A stretch of 64,000 nucleotides of DNA, taken from the NCBI GenBank assembly GCA_017399945.1, contig JAFQAQ010000017.1, forward strand, positions 1 through 64,000. The letters run 5' to 3'. This document shows positions 15,303-23,259 of this stretch, one piece after another. This DNA is from Clostridia bacterium (GTDB taxonomy: Bacteria; Bacillota; Clostridia; Christensenellales; Borkfalkiaceae). Within the stretch, counting starts at the first letter, position 1. Each line of letters opens with the position of its first letter. The notes below the pieces were generated by a model. It worked only from the letters and a program-made list of their open reading frames with translations. It was not told the origin of the DNA and ran no database searches. The translations under genes were made by a program, and so were the position numbers.

Positions 15303-16181
15303 TTATAATGAAGATCTTTTTCTGTATTGAAGGGGAGTCATTCCCGTTTTTTTCTTAAACGTCTTACTGAAATAGTTAGGGGTGTCAAAAGCAAGTTTAT
15401 CGGCGATTTCCTTTACCGAAAGTTCCCTTTCTCTAATAAGTCGCTTAGCTTCGGTCATTTTAAGATTAATAAAATATTCCATAACGGTCTTGCCGGTAGT
15501 CTTTTTAAATTTTTTGAATAAATAAGCCCTGCTATAAATAGTGGAGTTGCAAATATCTTGAATGCTAACCCTACCATACACGTTATCTTTAAGCATCTCA
15601 ACCGTCTTTTTAACAAGTTGCCCACCAAGTTCGATAGTGTTGACGAAAAGGGAATTTTCCCCGTCGTTTTCGGTGGTAGAGCGCATTAAGTTAATAAGCA
15701 AAATTTCAAGATAATTCTTAATCATTTGCACTCCGCCTAGAATAGGAGAAGACAAAATTTCCATCTTTTTTAATTCTGGATCGGAAAAGGGAATATTAAA
15801 AGACCTTTTAGCTTCGTCTATAATAGTGTAAATATACTTTTTTTGAAGGTCGCTAAGAGTAATTTTCTTGCCCTCAAAAAACCTCATTGCCTCCGAGTGA
15901 CAAACGAAAGAAATGATAAAAACGTTAGGGGCAGTTTTACCGTTAGCCGAAAGCGAGTGAAATTCGTTAGGTTTATGAAAAAACGCCTGTCCTTCTTTAA
16001 GGTGAATTTGTTTACCGTCGGCATAACAAAATACGTCTTGCTTATCACAATAAACAAGCTCCCAAAAGTCGTGCGATTCACCTTCGTTACGATAATTTTT
16101 ATCAAATTCGAAATAATGAACGGTAACTATCCCGTTGATTATAAGCAAATTGTTTATCTTGTGCTTAAAATATTTCTTCAC
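15303..16181 (-). CDS. AraC-family regulator with N-terminal cupin
   Basis: A 292-residue regulator. The N-terminal sugar-binding-type cupin covers about 1-150 (SHDFWELVYCDKQ, LKEGQAFFHKPNEFHSL). The C-terminal AraC domain covers about 195-290 (VSIQDICNSTIYSRAYLFKKFKKTTGKTVMEY, then ELSVKEIADKLAFDTPNYFSKTFKKKTGMTPLQYR). It is divergent from the PIG-L/NagB-like operon and convergent with the GH32 operon, so it likely controls one of these in response to a sugar (inference). The start is GTG 16181, with no SD. The -10 TATACT ends exactly 6 nt upstream, so the mRNA appears leaderless. Confidence 0.92.
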   Translation of the reverse strand: MKKYFKHKINNLLIINGIVTVHYFEFDKNYRNEGESHDFWELVYCDKQDVFCYADGKQIHLKEGQAFFHKPNEFHSLSANGKTAPNVFIISFVCHSEAMRFFEGKKITLSDLQKKYIYTIIDEAKRSFNIPFSDPELKKMEILSSPILGGVQMIKNYLEILLINLMRSTTENDGENSLFVNTIELGGQLVKKTVEMLKDNVYGRVSIQDICNSTIYSRAYLFKKFKKTTGKTVMEYFINLKMTEAKRLIRERELSVKEIADKLAFDTPNYFSKTFKKKTGMTPLQYRKRSSL

Positions 16182-16187
16182 ACAAAA

Positions 16188-16216
16188 AGTATAACATAAA
16201 ACAATAAAATAGTCAA
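16188..16216 (-). promoter_or_regulatory. Leaderless promoter of the AraC gene
   Basis: On the minus strand, TTGACT (16216-16211), 17 bp, TATACT (16193-16188), then 6 nt to the GTG start at 16181, which coincides with the expected +1. Confidence 0.75.
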
Positions 16217-16252
16217 GTAGATTTTTTTACTCTTTTTGTATATTTTTATGGC

Positions 16253-16281
16253 TTGAAATTATTTAAGTTATTCTATAGAAT
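16253..16281 (+). promoter_or_regulatory. Promoter of the PIG-L/NagB-like/MtlD-like/PfkB operon
   Basis: TTGAAA (16253-16258), 17 bp, TAGAAT (16276-16281). Because it lies within the longest open frame, the PIG-L start is ATG 16334, not 16253. Confidence 0.7.
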
Positions 16282-16333
16282 AAAAGTATGTAAAGTAGAA
16301 CGCTATAAAATTTGCGTTCATAAGGAGAGCCAA

Positions 16334-17056
16334 ATGAGAATTTTAGCAATAGGCGCGCATCCGGACGATATTGAAATTGCATGTTCGGGTACGCTTGCAA
16401 AATGCGTTAAAAGGGGGGATACCGTTATCGTATGCCACCTTTCTAGCGGAAACCTAGGGCACGTTATAATTCCCCCCGAGGAATTAAAAGTAATTCGTGC
16501 AAACGAAGCAAAAACTGCGGGCAAGCTTGCGGGTATTGAAGTAATACACGGTGGTTTTGACGATTTAGAGATTTACGACAATAACCAGCTTGCAAGGGAT
16601 AAGGTGGTAGACGTAATTAGATACGCTAATCCAGATCTTATTATTACCCACAACCCAGACGATTATATGCCCGACCACACGGCGACGAGTAGACTTGTTT
16701 TCGATGCAAGCTTTACGGCAACCTTGCCAAACTACGTTACCGTTACCGATAATAAGGACAAGGTAAACGCACCTGCAAAACTAGTTCCAATTTTTTATAT
16801 GGATACTTTGGCGGGTGTGGAGTTTAATCCAACGATATACGTAGATATAAGCGAATTTATCGATCTAAAAATCCAAATGCTAAACTGCCACGAATCGCAG
16901 GTGGTTTGGATGAAAGATCACGACGGCATAGACTTTGCCGACATGGTAAAAACCTGTTCTAGATACAGGGGATATCAATGTGGTGCGGACTACGCCGAAG
17001 GATTTAGACAATGTAACGTGTACTTAAAAGGCACGACGAAAAGATTATTACCATAA
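16334..17056 (+). CDS. PIG-L family deacetylase
   Basis: A 240-residue zinc-dependent N-deacetylase. The family signature HPDD (residues 9-12, AIGAHPDDIEIACSGTL) and the later HNPDDYMPDHTATSRLV supply the metal ligands and catalytic Asp. Relatives remove acetyl groups from N-acetylglucosaminyl compounds such as bacillithiol or chitobiose intermediates. ATG 16334 has an AAGGAGAG SD. It is the first gene of a four-gene operon with a NagB-like protein, a polyol-phosphate dehydrogenase and a PfkB kinase. This suggests catabolism of an acetylated amino sugar rather than thiol synthesis (inference). Confidence 0.88.
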   Translation: MRILAIGAHPDDIEIACSGTLAKCVKRGDTVIVCHLSSGNLGHVIIPPEELKVIRANEAKTAGKLAGIEVIHGGFDDLEIYDNNQLARDKVVDVIRYANPDLIITHNPDDYMPDHTATSRLVFDASFTATLPNYVTVTDNKDKVNAPAKLVPIFYMDTLAGVEFNPTIYVDISEFIDLKIQMLNCHESQVVWMKDHDGIDFADMVKTCSRYRGYQCGADYAEGFRQCNVYLKGTTKRLLP

Positions 17057-17068
17057 AGGAGAACGATT

Positions 17069-18016
17069 ATGAACTTTAATTCAACCGTAAAAGGCAGTTT
17101 ACTAGAAGGCTTTTATCCAGAAGGATGGGATTTTGACAAAATAGACGCGTGTATAGACGCGCCCGAAAAGATAACCGAAAGACAATCGTTTTGGAACGAC
17201 GGATTTACCCCCGTTCAATGCGAAAGTCTTGCTGAATTTGAAACGTATATGGGACACGAAATTGCAATGCAAATTCGTCTTGCAAAAGAACGCAAGGAAA
17301 AAATCGCATTTATTCTTCCAGTAGGTCCTATGGGAATGTATAAATGGGTAGTGTACTTTTTGAAAGAATGGAAGGTATCTTGCGAACACGTTTATACTTT
17401 TAATATGGACGAATGGGCAGACGGCGAAGGTAATACCTTGTCGCCCGATAACAGTGGTTCTTTCCAATACGCTATGGAACAAGCCTTGTTCAATCCGTTG
17501 GGCGAACTAACCGTTCCAAAAGACCAAAGAAACTTTGCAACTAAAACAAATCTTCCAACCTATCCTGAAAAAATTGCAAAACTTAAATCAGAAGGCGCAA
17601 AACTCGTTTTAGTTTATGGTATTGGAAGAATGTGCCACATAGCATTCTGGGAACCCCATTTTGCAAAAGATTATGAAAACGCAACCGAATGGGAAAAAGC
17701 GCCGTATAGAATAGGTGCAAAAATCCATCCGTTAACAGTAGAACAAAACGCGCTAACTAGCTTTAAGAGTAGAACGACGCTAGTTCCTTGTAGAGCAAAC
17801 ACTATCGGCCCAGGTTTATTCTTACAAGCCGACTACGCAATCGGCGGTGCCGACGGGACGTTAGGTCGTGGAATGCAATGGCAAGGAATGTCTTTATGGA
17901 TGACCTTGCGTCACGGCAAGACTCCATGGATAACTTCTTCGTATATTCCCACGTTAGCAGGTAGATTATTCTTCCTTAAAGAACTTGCTGGTCCGCTCGT
18001 TGCTGAATGTAACTAA
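17069..18016 (+). CDS. Diverged NagB-like (glucosamine-6-phosphate isomerase) protein
   Basis: A 315-residue member of the NagB/RpiA fold, longer than canonical NagB (~240-265). FNMDEW keeps the base Asp114 (Asp72 of E. coli NagB). The motif GVGxDGHIAFNEP appears as [13 protein letters not shown] (184-196): His190 and Glu195 are kept, but the catalytic Asp (Asp141 in E. coli) is Met188. Extra N-terminal ~75 residues and a long C-terminal tail ([21 protein letters not shown]...) differ from NagB. The fold and operon point to a sugar isomerase or deaminase, but the substrate and the deamination step are uncertain. An AAGGAG SD lies 13 nt after the PIG-L stop. Confidence 0.78.
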   Translation: MNFNSTVKGSLLEGFYPEGWDFDKIDACIDAPEKITERQSFWNDGFTPVQCESLAEFETYMGHEIAMQIRLAKERKEKIAFILPVGPMGMYKWVVYFLKEWKVSCEHVYTFNMDEWADGEGNTLSPDNSGSFQYAMEQALFNPLGELTVPKDQRNFATKTNLPTYPEKIAKLKSEGAKLVLVYGIGRMCHIAFWEPHFAKDYENATEWEKAPYRIGAKIHPLTVEQNALTSFKSRTTLVPCRANTIGPGLFLQADYAIGGADGTLGRGMQWQGMSLWMTLRHGKTPWITSSYIPTLAGRLFFLKELAGPLVAECN

Positions 18017-18025
18017 GGTGAATTT

Positions 18026-19243
18026 ATGAAAAAATTTATAATGTACGGCGCAGGCAATATCGGCCGTGGATTTATAGGACCGACCTTTGCCTTTTCCGGA
18101 TATTCGGTAGGTTTTATCGATATAAACATGAAGGTAATTTCCCGTCTTAACCAAGACGGGAAGTATCCCGTTGAAGTGGTTAGTAACGACGGCGTGGAAA
18201 CCTTAAACGTAACCGACGTATACGGCATAGACGGAAACGATTTAGAAAAAGTTTCAGAAGAAATCGCCTCTTGCGATATAATGGCTACGGCTATTGGTGT
18301 AAACGTTTTAAAATTCATTGCAAAACCAATCGCAATGGGAATTAAAAAACGTTTGGACCGTAACGGAAAACCACTTAATATAATCATATGCGAAAACTTA
18401 ATTGGTGCAGACGAGTTTTTAAAAGGACTTATCAAATCACAAATTCCAGAGTATAGCGACAGGATAGAAAACGAAGTTGGCTTTGTAGAAGCAAGTATTG
18501 GTAGAATGGTGCCGGCGCTCAGTAAAGAAGAAGCCGAGAAAAATCCGCTTCGCATTTGCGTAGAGCCTTATAATATTTTACCGGTGGATAAAAACGCTTT
18601 TAAGGGAGAAATTCCAAACGTAAAAAATCTCTATCCATACGCGCCTTTTAATCTCTTTATTCAAAGAAAACTTTTCTTGCATAACATGAGCCATGCGTTA
18701 ACTGCCTACTTAGGTAATTTTAGAAATTATCAATATATTTACCAAGCAGTAGCAGACTTTGATATTAAATACGCGGCGTTTAAGGCTTTAACCCAATCGG
18801 CACAAGCCGTTGCCAAAGAAAACGGAGCAGAGGTAGATTTTTTACTCTCTCACGGTGAAAATCTATTATATAGATTTGCTAATAAAGCCCTTGGTGACAC
18901 CGTGGAAAGAGTGGGTAAGGACACCATAAGAAAACTAGGCAAAAACGATAGATTAATCGGCGCGATAAACTTATGCGAAAAACATAACGTCGATTGTAGT
19001 TTCTTGTGCATAGGCGTTGCAGCAGGAATGTTCTTTGCTCCTAAGGAAGACCTTGCGAGCGTGGAACTAAGCAACTACGCAAAGGAAAACGGTGTTATAA
19101 AAACTCTTGAAAAATACTGTGAATATCATGGCGAAAACGTAAAACTAATCGAAAAACTATATCAAATGTTTAACGACGGCGCAAGTATATCCGAGGTAAT
19201 CGATTACTGCGACGTGCTTTCGGGTAAAACAATAAGGGTGTAA
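18026..19243 (+). CDS. Mannitol-1-phosphate 5-dehydrogenase-like protein
   Basis: A 405-residue NAD-dependent polyol-specific long-chain dehydrogenase. The Rossmann motif is GAGNIGRGFIG (residues 8-18). The catalytic segment RKLFLHNMSHALTAYLG contains the Lys, Asn and His of the family. Canonical MtlD is ~380 residues and sits with a mannitol PTS; none is here. The neighbours (PIG-L, NagB-like, PfkB) suggest it oxidises or reduces a polyol or keto-sugar phosphate in the same pathway (inference). It overlaps nothing and starts 9 nt after the previous stop. Confidence 0.85.
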   Translation: MKKFIMYGAGNIGRGFIGPTFAFSGYSVGFIDINMKVISRLNQDGKYPVEVVSNDGVETLNVTDVYGIDGNDLEKVSEEIASCDIMATAIGVNVLKFIAKPIAMGIKKRLDRNGKPLNIIICENLIGADEFLKGLIKSQIPEYSDRIENEVGFVEASIGRMVPALSKEEAEKNPLRICVEPYNILPVDKNAFKGEIPNVKNLYPYAPFNLFIQRKLFLHNMSHALTAYLGNFRNYQYIYQAVADFDIKYAAFKALTQSAQAVAKENGAEVDFLLSHGENLLYRFANKALGDTVERVGKDTIRKLGKNDRLIGAINLCEKHNVDCSFLCIGVAAGMFFAPKEDLASVELSNYAKENGVIKTLEKYCEYHGENVKLIEKLYQMFNDGASISEVIDYCDVLSGKTIRV

Positions 19244-19244
19244 A

Positions 19245-20207
19245 ATGTATAATAAAGGAATTGCCGTAGCAGGCGTTATTTTAGTAGATAAAATAAACGA
19301 AATACGTGCCTATCCAAACATCGGCGAGCTAACACAAATCCAAAGCGTAACCTTGGCAACGGGTGGTTGCGTGCCAAACGTAGCTATGGACCTAAAACGA
19401 CTTCAACCTAGTTTAACCGTTAAAGCGGTGGGTAAGGTTGGTTTTGATTCGGAGGGCGACTATGCTATCGACCAACTAAAAAACGACGGGGTGGACGTAT
19501 CAAACGTCGTACGTTGTGAAAATAAGACGAGTTTTACCGAAGTAATGAGTGTGGTCGGTGGTCAAAGAACTTTCTTTACCTATGCCGGTGCGAACGCGGT
19601 TTTTGGCGCTAACGACGTCGATTTAGAAAAATTAGACGTTGATGTGTTGCACCTAGGCTACTTGCTTTTAATGGACAAAATGGATAACGGAGATGCCGTT
19701 GTATTACTACAAAAGGCTAAACGTAAAGGCATAAAAACTTCTATTGATTTAGTAAGTGAAAATTCGGATAGATACTCGTTAGTTTTACCCTGCTTAAAAT
19801 ATACGGACAATCTTATTATTAACGAAGTAGAAGCTTGCAATTTAACTGGCATTCCAATAAGCAAACAAAACCTTAAACTTATGGCGGAAAAACTAAAATC
19901 TAACGGGGTAATGGAAAGGGTAGTTATCCACACGCCCGAACTTAGTGTTTGTCTGTCGAACGACGGATACGTTGAAAGTCCGTCCTATCAAATCTCTCCC
20001 GAACTAATAAAAGGAACAACGGGCGCGGGAGACGCCTTTTGCGCAGGAACGCTATTAGGAATTTATCTAGGTTTATCCGACCAAGAAATTTTAACCCTAG
20101 CTTCTGGCGTTGCTGCAACGTCCTTGTTTAGTAAAGACGCTGTAAGTGGAATAAAAAGCCTATCCCAAACCCAAGCCTTTTGCAAAACTTTAAAACTTAG
20201 AAAATAA
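19245..20207 (+). CDS. PfkB-family carbohydrate kinase
   Basis: A 320-residue ribokinase-like sugar kinase. The N-terminal block has LATGGCVPNVAMDLKRL (substrate-binding glycines). The anion-hole and catalytic motif is KGTTGAGDAFCAGTLLG, containing the base Asp. The substrate cannot be told from sequence; relatives act on fructose, KDG or nucleosides. It starts 1 nt after the dehydrogenase stop and is the last gene of the operon, which ends in a strong terminator. It probably phosphorylates the sugar processed by the three upstream enzymes. Confidence 0.88.
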   Translation: MYNKGIAVAGVILVDKINEIRAYPNIGELTQIQSVTLATGGCVPNVAMDLKRLQPSLTVKAVGKVGFDSEGDYAIDQLKNDGVDVSNVVRCENKTSFTEVMSVVGGQRTFFTYAGANAVFGANDVDLEKLDVDVLHLGYLLLMDKMDNGDAVVLLQKAKRKGIKTSIDLVSENSDRYSLVLPCLKYTDNLIINEVEACNLTGIPISKQNLKLMAEKLKSNGVMERVVIHTPELSVCLSNDGYVESPSYQISPELIKGTTGAGDAFCAGTLLGIYLGLSDQEILTLASGVAATSLFSKDAVSGIKSLSQTQAFCKTLKLRK

Positions 20208-20214
20208 GTGAAAT

Positions 20215-20244
20215 AAAAGAGAGTTTTTTCTAACTCTCTTTTTT
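20215..20244 (+). terminator. Terminator after the PfkB operon
   Basis: AAAAGAGAGTT (20215-20225) pairs with AACTCTCTTTT (20232-20242), followed by further T. Confidence 0.88.
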
Positions 20245-20245
20245 G

Positions 20246-20274
20246 TTGCTTTTTGGGTGTGTTTTGGGTATAAT
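20246..20274 (+). promoter_or_regulatory. Promoter of the chromate-transporter pair
   Basis: TTGCTT (20246-20251), 17 bp, TATAAT (20269-20274), with start codon at 20303. Confidence 0.7.
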
Positions 20275-20302
20275 TATAAAAAAATGATAAACGGAGCGAC
20301 AA

Positions 20303-20902
20303 ATGTCAAAATTTAAACGTGCGCTAGGGCTATTTTGGGCATTTTTCAAAATAGGTTTATTCACCTTTGGTGGTGGTTATGCAATGATAGCCGTTATTGA
20401 AAGGGAGATAGTTGAACGTAAAAAATGGATAGAACATGAGGAATTTACCGACCTAATTGCCATTGCGGAATCTACGCCAGGTCCACTAGCAATAAATTCG
20501 GCAACTTACGTGGGGTATAAATATGCAGGCGTGCTTGGTTCGGTGCTTGCAACTTTTGGGGTTGTGTTGCCATCCTTTTGCATAATATTTGCAATATCCT
20601 TTTTCTTTGATGCGTTTTTAAGTTTGACGTGGGTGGGGTACGCTTTCCGTGGAATCCAAGCTTGCGTGGCTTTTTTGATTGTAAACGCAGGTATAAAAAT
20701 GGCAAAACACCTTAAACTAAATTGGTTTAACGGCATACTATTCGGCGTGACGATAACGGCAATGGTAGTTTTAGATTTGCTTGCTATAAACGTGTCGTCA
20801 ATATTATATATATTAGCAGGTGGAGTATTAGGCGTTGCCTTTTTTCTCGGCAAGTTTATGAAAGAAAAAAAGGCTGAAAACAAGGAGGAAAAAGATAAAT
20901 GA
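20303..20902 (+). CDS. Chromate transporter, N-terminal-type half
   Basis: A 199-residue membrane protein, one half of a split CHR-family transporter. The signature FKIGLFTFGGGYAMIAVIEREIVE and ESTPGPLAINSATYVGYKYAGVLGS are CHR hallmarks, followed by about five hydrophobic segments. In Firmicutes, short CHR proteins occur as adjacent pairs that work as a heterodimer. Chromate export is the founding role, but the physiological anion in gut-type bacteria is unclear. It overlaps the second half by 4 nt (ATGA). Confidence 0.92.
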   Translation: MSKFKRALGLFWAFFKIGLFTFGGGYAMIAVIEREIVERKKWIEHEEFTDLIAIAESTPGPLAINSATYVGYKYAGVLGSVLATFGVVLPSFCIIFAISFFFDAFLSLTWVGYAFRGIQACVAFLIVNAGIKMAKHLKLNWFNGILFGVTITAMVVLDLLAINVSSILYILAGGVLGVAFFLGKFMKEKKAENKEEKDK

Positions 20903-21477
20903 TTTTTCTTCAATTGCTTTTAACCTTTATGAAAATTGGCGTCGTTTCGTTTGGTGGTGGCTATGCAATGATACCACTACTAACCGACGAAGTGTTGGCG
21001 CACGGTTGGTTAACCCAAGACCAAATAATGAATTTTATTGCCGTTGCCGAGTCTACGCCGGGGCCAATTGCTATAAATATGGCAACCTTTATCGGTGCGT
21101 CGCAAGCAGGTTTTTTTGGCTCTGTATGTGCAACGCTTGGTATAGTTTTGCCCTCTTTTATAATCATACTTTTAATTGCTACCATAATCAAAAACCTAAT
21201 GCATTTTTCGGGTGTAAAAGCCTTTTTGACAGGGCTTAGACCGGTAATTTGTGGACTTATCGTTGCAACAGGACTTTTGATGGTGTTATCGGTTATAGTT
21301 GGCCTAGAAAAAATTGGTCAATCGGTGCATATTGATTATAAATCACTTATAATATTCGGTGTCGTAGCCACTACGCATATAGTATATAAAAAGATAAAAA
21401 AGAAGACTATTTCGCCAATATTACTGATACTATTATCGGCAGTTTTGGGCGTGCTATTATTTGGCGTGTTAGGATAA
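20899..21477 (+). CDS. Chromate transporter, second half
   Basis: A 192-residue partner of the preceding CHR protein, with the same signature in its own copy: MKIGVVSFGGGYAMIPLLTDEVL and ESTPGPIAINMATFIGASQAGFFGS. About five membrane helices are visible. The 4-nt stop/start overlap with the first half shows translational coupling, so this is a genuine two-gene transporter, not a frameshifted single gene. It ends at a bidirectional terminator. Confidence 0.92.
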   Translation: MIFLQLLLTFMKIGVVSFGGGYAMIPLLTDEVLAHGWLTQDQIMNFIAVAESTPGPIAINMATFIGASQAGFFGSVCATLGIVLPSFIIILLIATIIKNLMHFSGVKAFLTGLRPVICGLIVATGLLMVLSVIVGLEKIGQSVHIDYKSLIIFGVVATTHIVYKKIKKKTISPILLILLSAVLGVLLFGVLG

Positions 21478-21492
21478 AAAATTTAAAATTAA

Positions 21493-21525
21493 AACGCCAC
21501 GGTTTTTGTCGTGGCGTTAATTTTT
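21493..21525. terminator. Bidirectional terminator
   Basis: AACGCCACG (21493-21501) pairs with CGTGGCGTT (21510-21518), with T and A runs outside. It lies between the convergent CHR pair and SPFH gene. Confidence 0.88.
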
Positions 21526-21531
21526 TATCTA

Positions 21532-22581
21532 TTAAAGTTTAGTTCCACACTCAGGGCAGAATTTACTTGCGTCAGTACATTCCTTTCCACATTCGGGACA
21601 AAATCTCTTTGACGCTAATTTAGTTCCACATTCGGGGCAAAACTTAGCGTTTGGGCTAACGTTTGCGCCACAATTAGAACAAGTTTTTCCCGTTTGGGTG
21701 GGTTTTGGTTGTTCTTGGGTTTGACTAGAAGATTTCATTGCGTCGCCAAATATAGAGCCCATACCCATACCAGCGCCCATGCCCATACCAGCGCCCATAA
21801 ACGCACCGCCCATGCCTTCGTTTTTGGCTGCGTCTTTCATTGCTTCTGCGGCGGCAATCTTCATCATAACGTCCGTCTTGTCACCTAAAATACCTAACTT
21901 ACTGCGTTCGTCGATAGCCTTTTCAACTTCTTCGGGAACGGACATGTTTTCAATAAATAGGTTAGTGAGTTTAAGACCGTATTCGCTAAACTTGCTTTGT
22001 ATAGAAGCAGATACTATTTGGTTAAATTCAATGGTATTACCTGCAAGGTCTAAAACTGAAACTCTGCTTTCGCCAAGCGCGTCGGTAAGAGCGGAGACGA
22101 GCATAGTTTTTAGCCAATCGGTAATATCGTTAGTTTCAAATGAAGAATTTGTTCCAAAAAGTTCTTTTAAGAAAACGTCGGGTTCTTCAACCTTAAATGC
22201 GTACGAACCGTAACCCTTAACTCTAACCATACCGAACTCAGGATCACGCATGGTGATTGGGTTAGCCGTTCCCCATTTGCATCCGGTAAATTGTTTTACG
22301 TTAACGAAATAAACGTCAACAGAAATTGGTGTTTGAAAACCGTATTTCCAACCTGCAAGTTTGCTTAAAATAGGGAATATGTCGGTATTAAGGTTATATG
22401 TACCGGCGGGGAAAATGTCGCAAATTTGTCCTTTATGAACGAAGATAGCTTGCTGAGATTCTCTTACGATAAGTTTACTCTTATGGTTAATCTCTCTACC
22501 ACCTTTTTCTAGTGGATATTTATAAACCAAAGTATTTTTAGAATCGTCAGCCCATTCAATAATTCTTAAAAATAAAGCCAT
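21532..22581 (-). CDS. SPFH-domain protein with C-terminal double zinc ribbon (YdjI-like)
   Basis: A 349-residue protein. Residues 1-230 form an SPFH/band-7-like module (LIVRESQQAIFVHKGQICDIFPAGTYNLNT...VKGYGSYAFKVEEPDVFLKEL). A Gly/Met-rich linker (GAGMGMGAGMGMGSIF) follows. Two zinc ribbons end the protein (CSNCG...CPECG and CPECG...CPECGTKL). This architecture is that of Bacillus YdjI, which bridges membrane-stress PspA-like proteins to the membrane. No PspA-type gene is beside it here. An AAGGAG SD precedes ATG 22581. It is monocistronic. Confidence 0.88.
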   Translation of the reverse strand: MALFLRIIEWADDSKNTLVYKYPLEKGGREINHKSKLIVRESQQAIFVHKGQICDIFPAGTYNLNTDIFPILSKLAGWKYGFQTPISVDVYFVNVKQFTGCKWGTANPITMRDPEFGMVRVKGYGSYAFKVEEPDVFLKELFGTNSSFETNDITDWLKTMLVSALTDALGESRVSVLDLAGNTIEFNQIVSASIQSKFSEYGLKLTNLFIENMSVPEEVEKAIDERSKLGILGDKTDVMMKIAAAEAMKDAAKNEGMGGAFMGAGMGMGAGMGMGSIFGDAMKSSSQTQEQPKPTQTGKTCSNCGANVSPNAKFCPECGTKLASKRFCPECGKECTDASKFCPECGTKL

Positions 22582-22659
22582 AAAAAATCTCCTTGTCGTT
22601 ATTTATCAAATTATAACACAATTTTTTAACGAATACAACACAAAACGTTAAAATTGCGT

Positions 22660-22688
22660 TTGCGTTTTTATAAAAAATGTGTTATATT
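22660..22688 (+). promoter_or_regulatory. Promoter of tRNA-Gly
   Basis: TTGCGT (22660-22665), 17 bp, TATATT (22683-22688). Confidence 0.6.
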
Positions 22689-22705
22689 AACAATACAAAA
22701 TAAAA

Positions 22706-22779
22706 GCGAATGTAGTTTAACGGCAAAATAGAAGCTTCCCAAGCTTCGGTCGAGGGTTCGACTCCCTTCATTCGCTCCA
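22706..22779 (+). tRNA. tRNA-Gly (anticodon CCC)
   Basis: The acceptor GCGAATG pairs with CATTCGC. The anticodon stem GAAGC/GCTTC encloses loop TTCCCAA (anticodon CCC). The T arm has loop TTCGACT, and the CCA end is encoded (22777-22779). It is a single-gene unit with its own promoter and a terminator 5 nt downstream. CCC is a minor glycine anticodon in AT-rich genomes. Confidence 0.96.
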
Positions 22780-22783
22780 AACA

Positions 22784-22816
22784 AAAAAGGCTTTTGCAAC
22801 TAGCAAAAGCCTTTTT
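22784..22816. terminator. Bidirectional terminator between tRNA-Gly and SRP RNA
   Basis: AAAAAGGCTTTTGC (22784-22797) pairs with GCAAAAGCCTTTTT (22803-22816), so it can stop the tRNA (+) and any SRP RNA read-through (-). Confidence 0.9.
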
Positions 22817-22828
22817 AATTCAAAAAAA

Positions 22829-23092
22829 CCGTGCATCTTTTCTCGAAATTGATTGCCGAAACGTTAACCTTACAGGTAACTCCTTCAAAGCTACCTTATG
22901 GCACACGAACCTTTCCGCTTAGTGCTGCTGTATTCCTACTCTGACACGGTTCACGGGGACTCGTTGCATAAGACCTTAATATCAACGTCCCTTATAGGGC
23001 ACTGCTTTCCACAAACAAGGCCTAAAAAAGCATTCTGCTCCGCTAAGCGAATTGCGGACGACAGGGCATCGCTAACTCCCCGCATAGCACGG
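22829..23092 (-). ncRNA. ffs: Signal recognition particle RNA (long, Alu-containing Firmicute type)
   Basis: About 264 nt on the minus strand. It begins CCGTGCTATGCGGGGAGTTAG (close to the known CCGTGCTAGGCGGGGAGGTAG start of Bacillus scRNA) and ends GCACGG, which pairs with the 5' CCGTGC. In the S domain, GTGAACCGTGTCAG, AGGAATACAGCAGCA and a downstream TAAGCGG give the Ffh-binding helix 8 region. It directs Ffh-dependent targeting of membrane proteins. The 3' end runs into seven T. The promoter is at 23100-23128. Confidence 0.93.
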
Positions 23093-23099
23093 TGAACTT

Positions 23100-23128
23100 A
23101 TTTTAACCTAAAATCTTGTTAAAAGCAA
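23100..23128 (-). promoter_or_regulatory. Promoter of SRP RNA
   Basis: On the minus strand, TTGCTT (23128-23123), 17 bp, TAAAAT (23105-23100), placing +1 at or next to the RNA 5' end near 23092. Confidence 0.8.
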
Positions 23129-23168
23129 GTTATTTTAATTAAAATTTTCAAATCCGGTCAAAATTAAC

Positions 23169-23197
23169 TTTACAAAACCGACAAATATCTTTATACT
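23169..23197 (+). promoter_or_regulatory. Promoter of ileS
   Basis: TTTACA (23169-23174), 17 bp, TATACT (23192-23197). The leader is only about 55 nt, too short for the T-box riboswitch often found before ileS in Firmicutes. Confidence 0.75.
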
Positions 23198-23259
23198 ATA
23201 ATAGAGTAATTATTAATATAATGGCGTAACTATGTTCATGGCTACGTCGGGAGACAACA

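Noticed and set aside
16253-16333. Upstream start of the PIG-L gene at 16253
   Set aside because: The frame begins within the promoter; ATG 16334 has the SD and starts the family motif at the right place.
20303-21477. Chromate transporter split as a frameshifted single gene
   Set aside because: Each half has its own CHR signature and start, with the 4-nt overlap typical of genuine two-gene CHR transporters.
22898-23095. 65-residue ORF on the plus strand
   Set aside because: It is antisense to the SRP RNA and has no SD or family match.
23198-23259. T-box riboswitch before ileS
   Set aside because: The leader is ~55 nt and lacks the specifier stem and the antiterminator bulge sequence.
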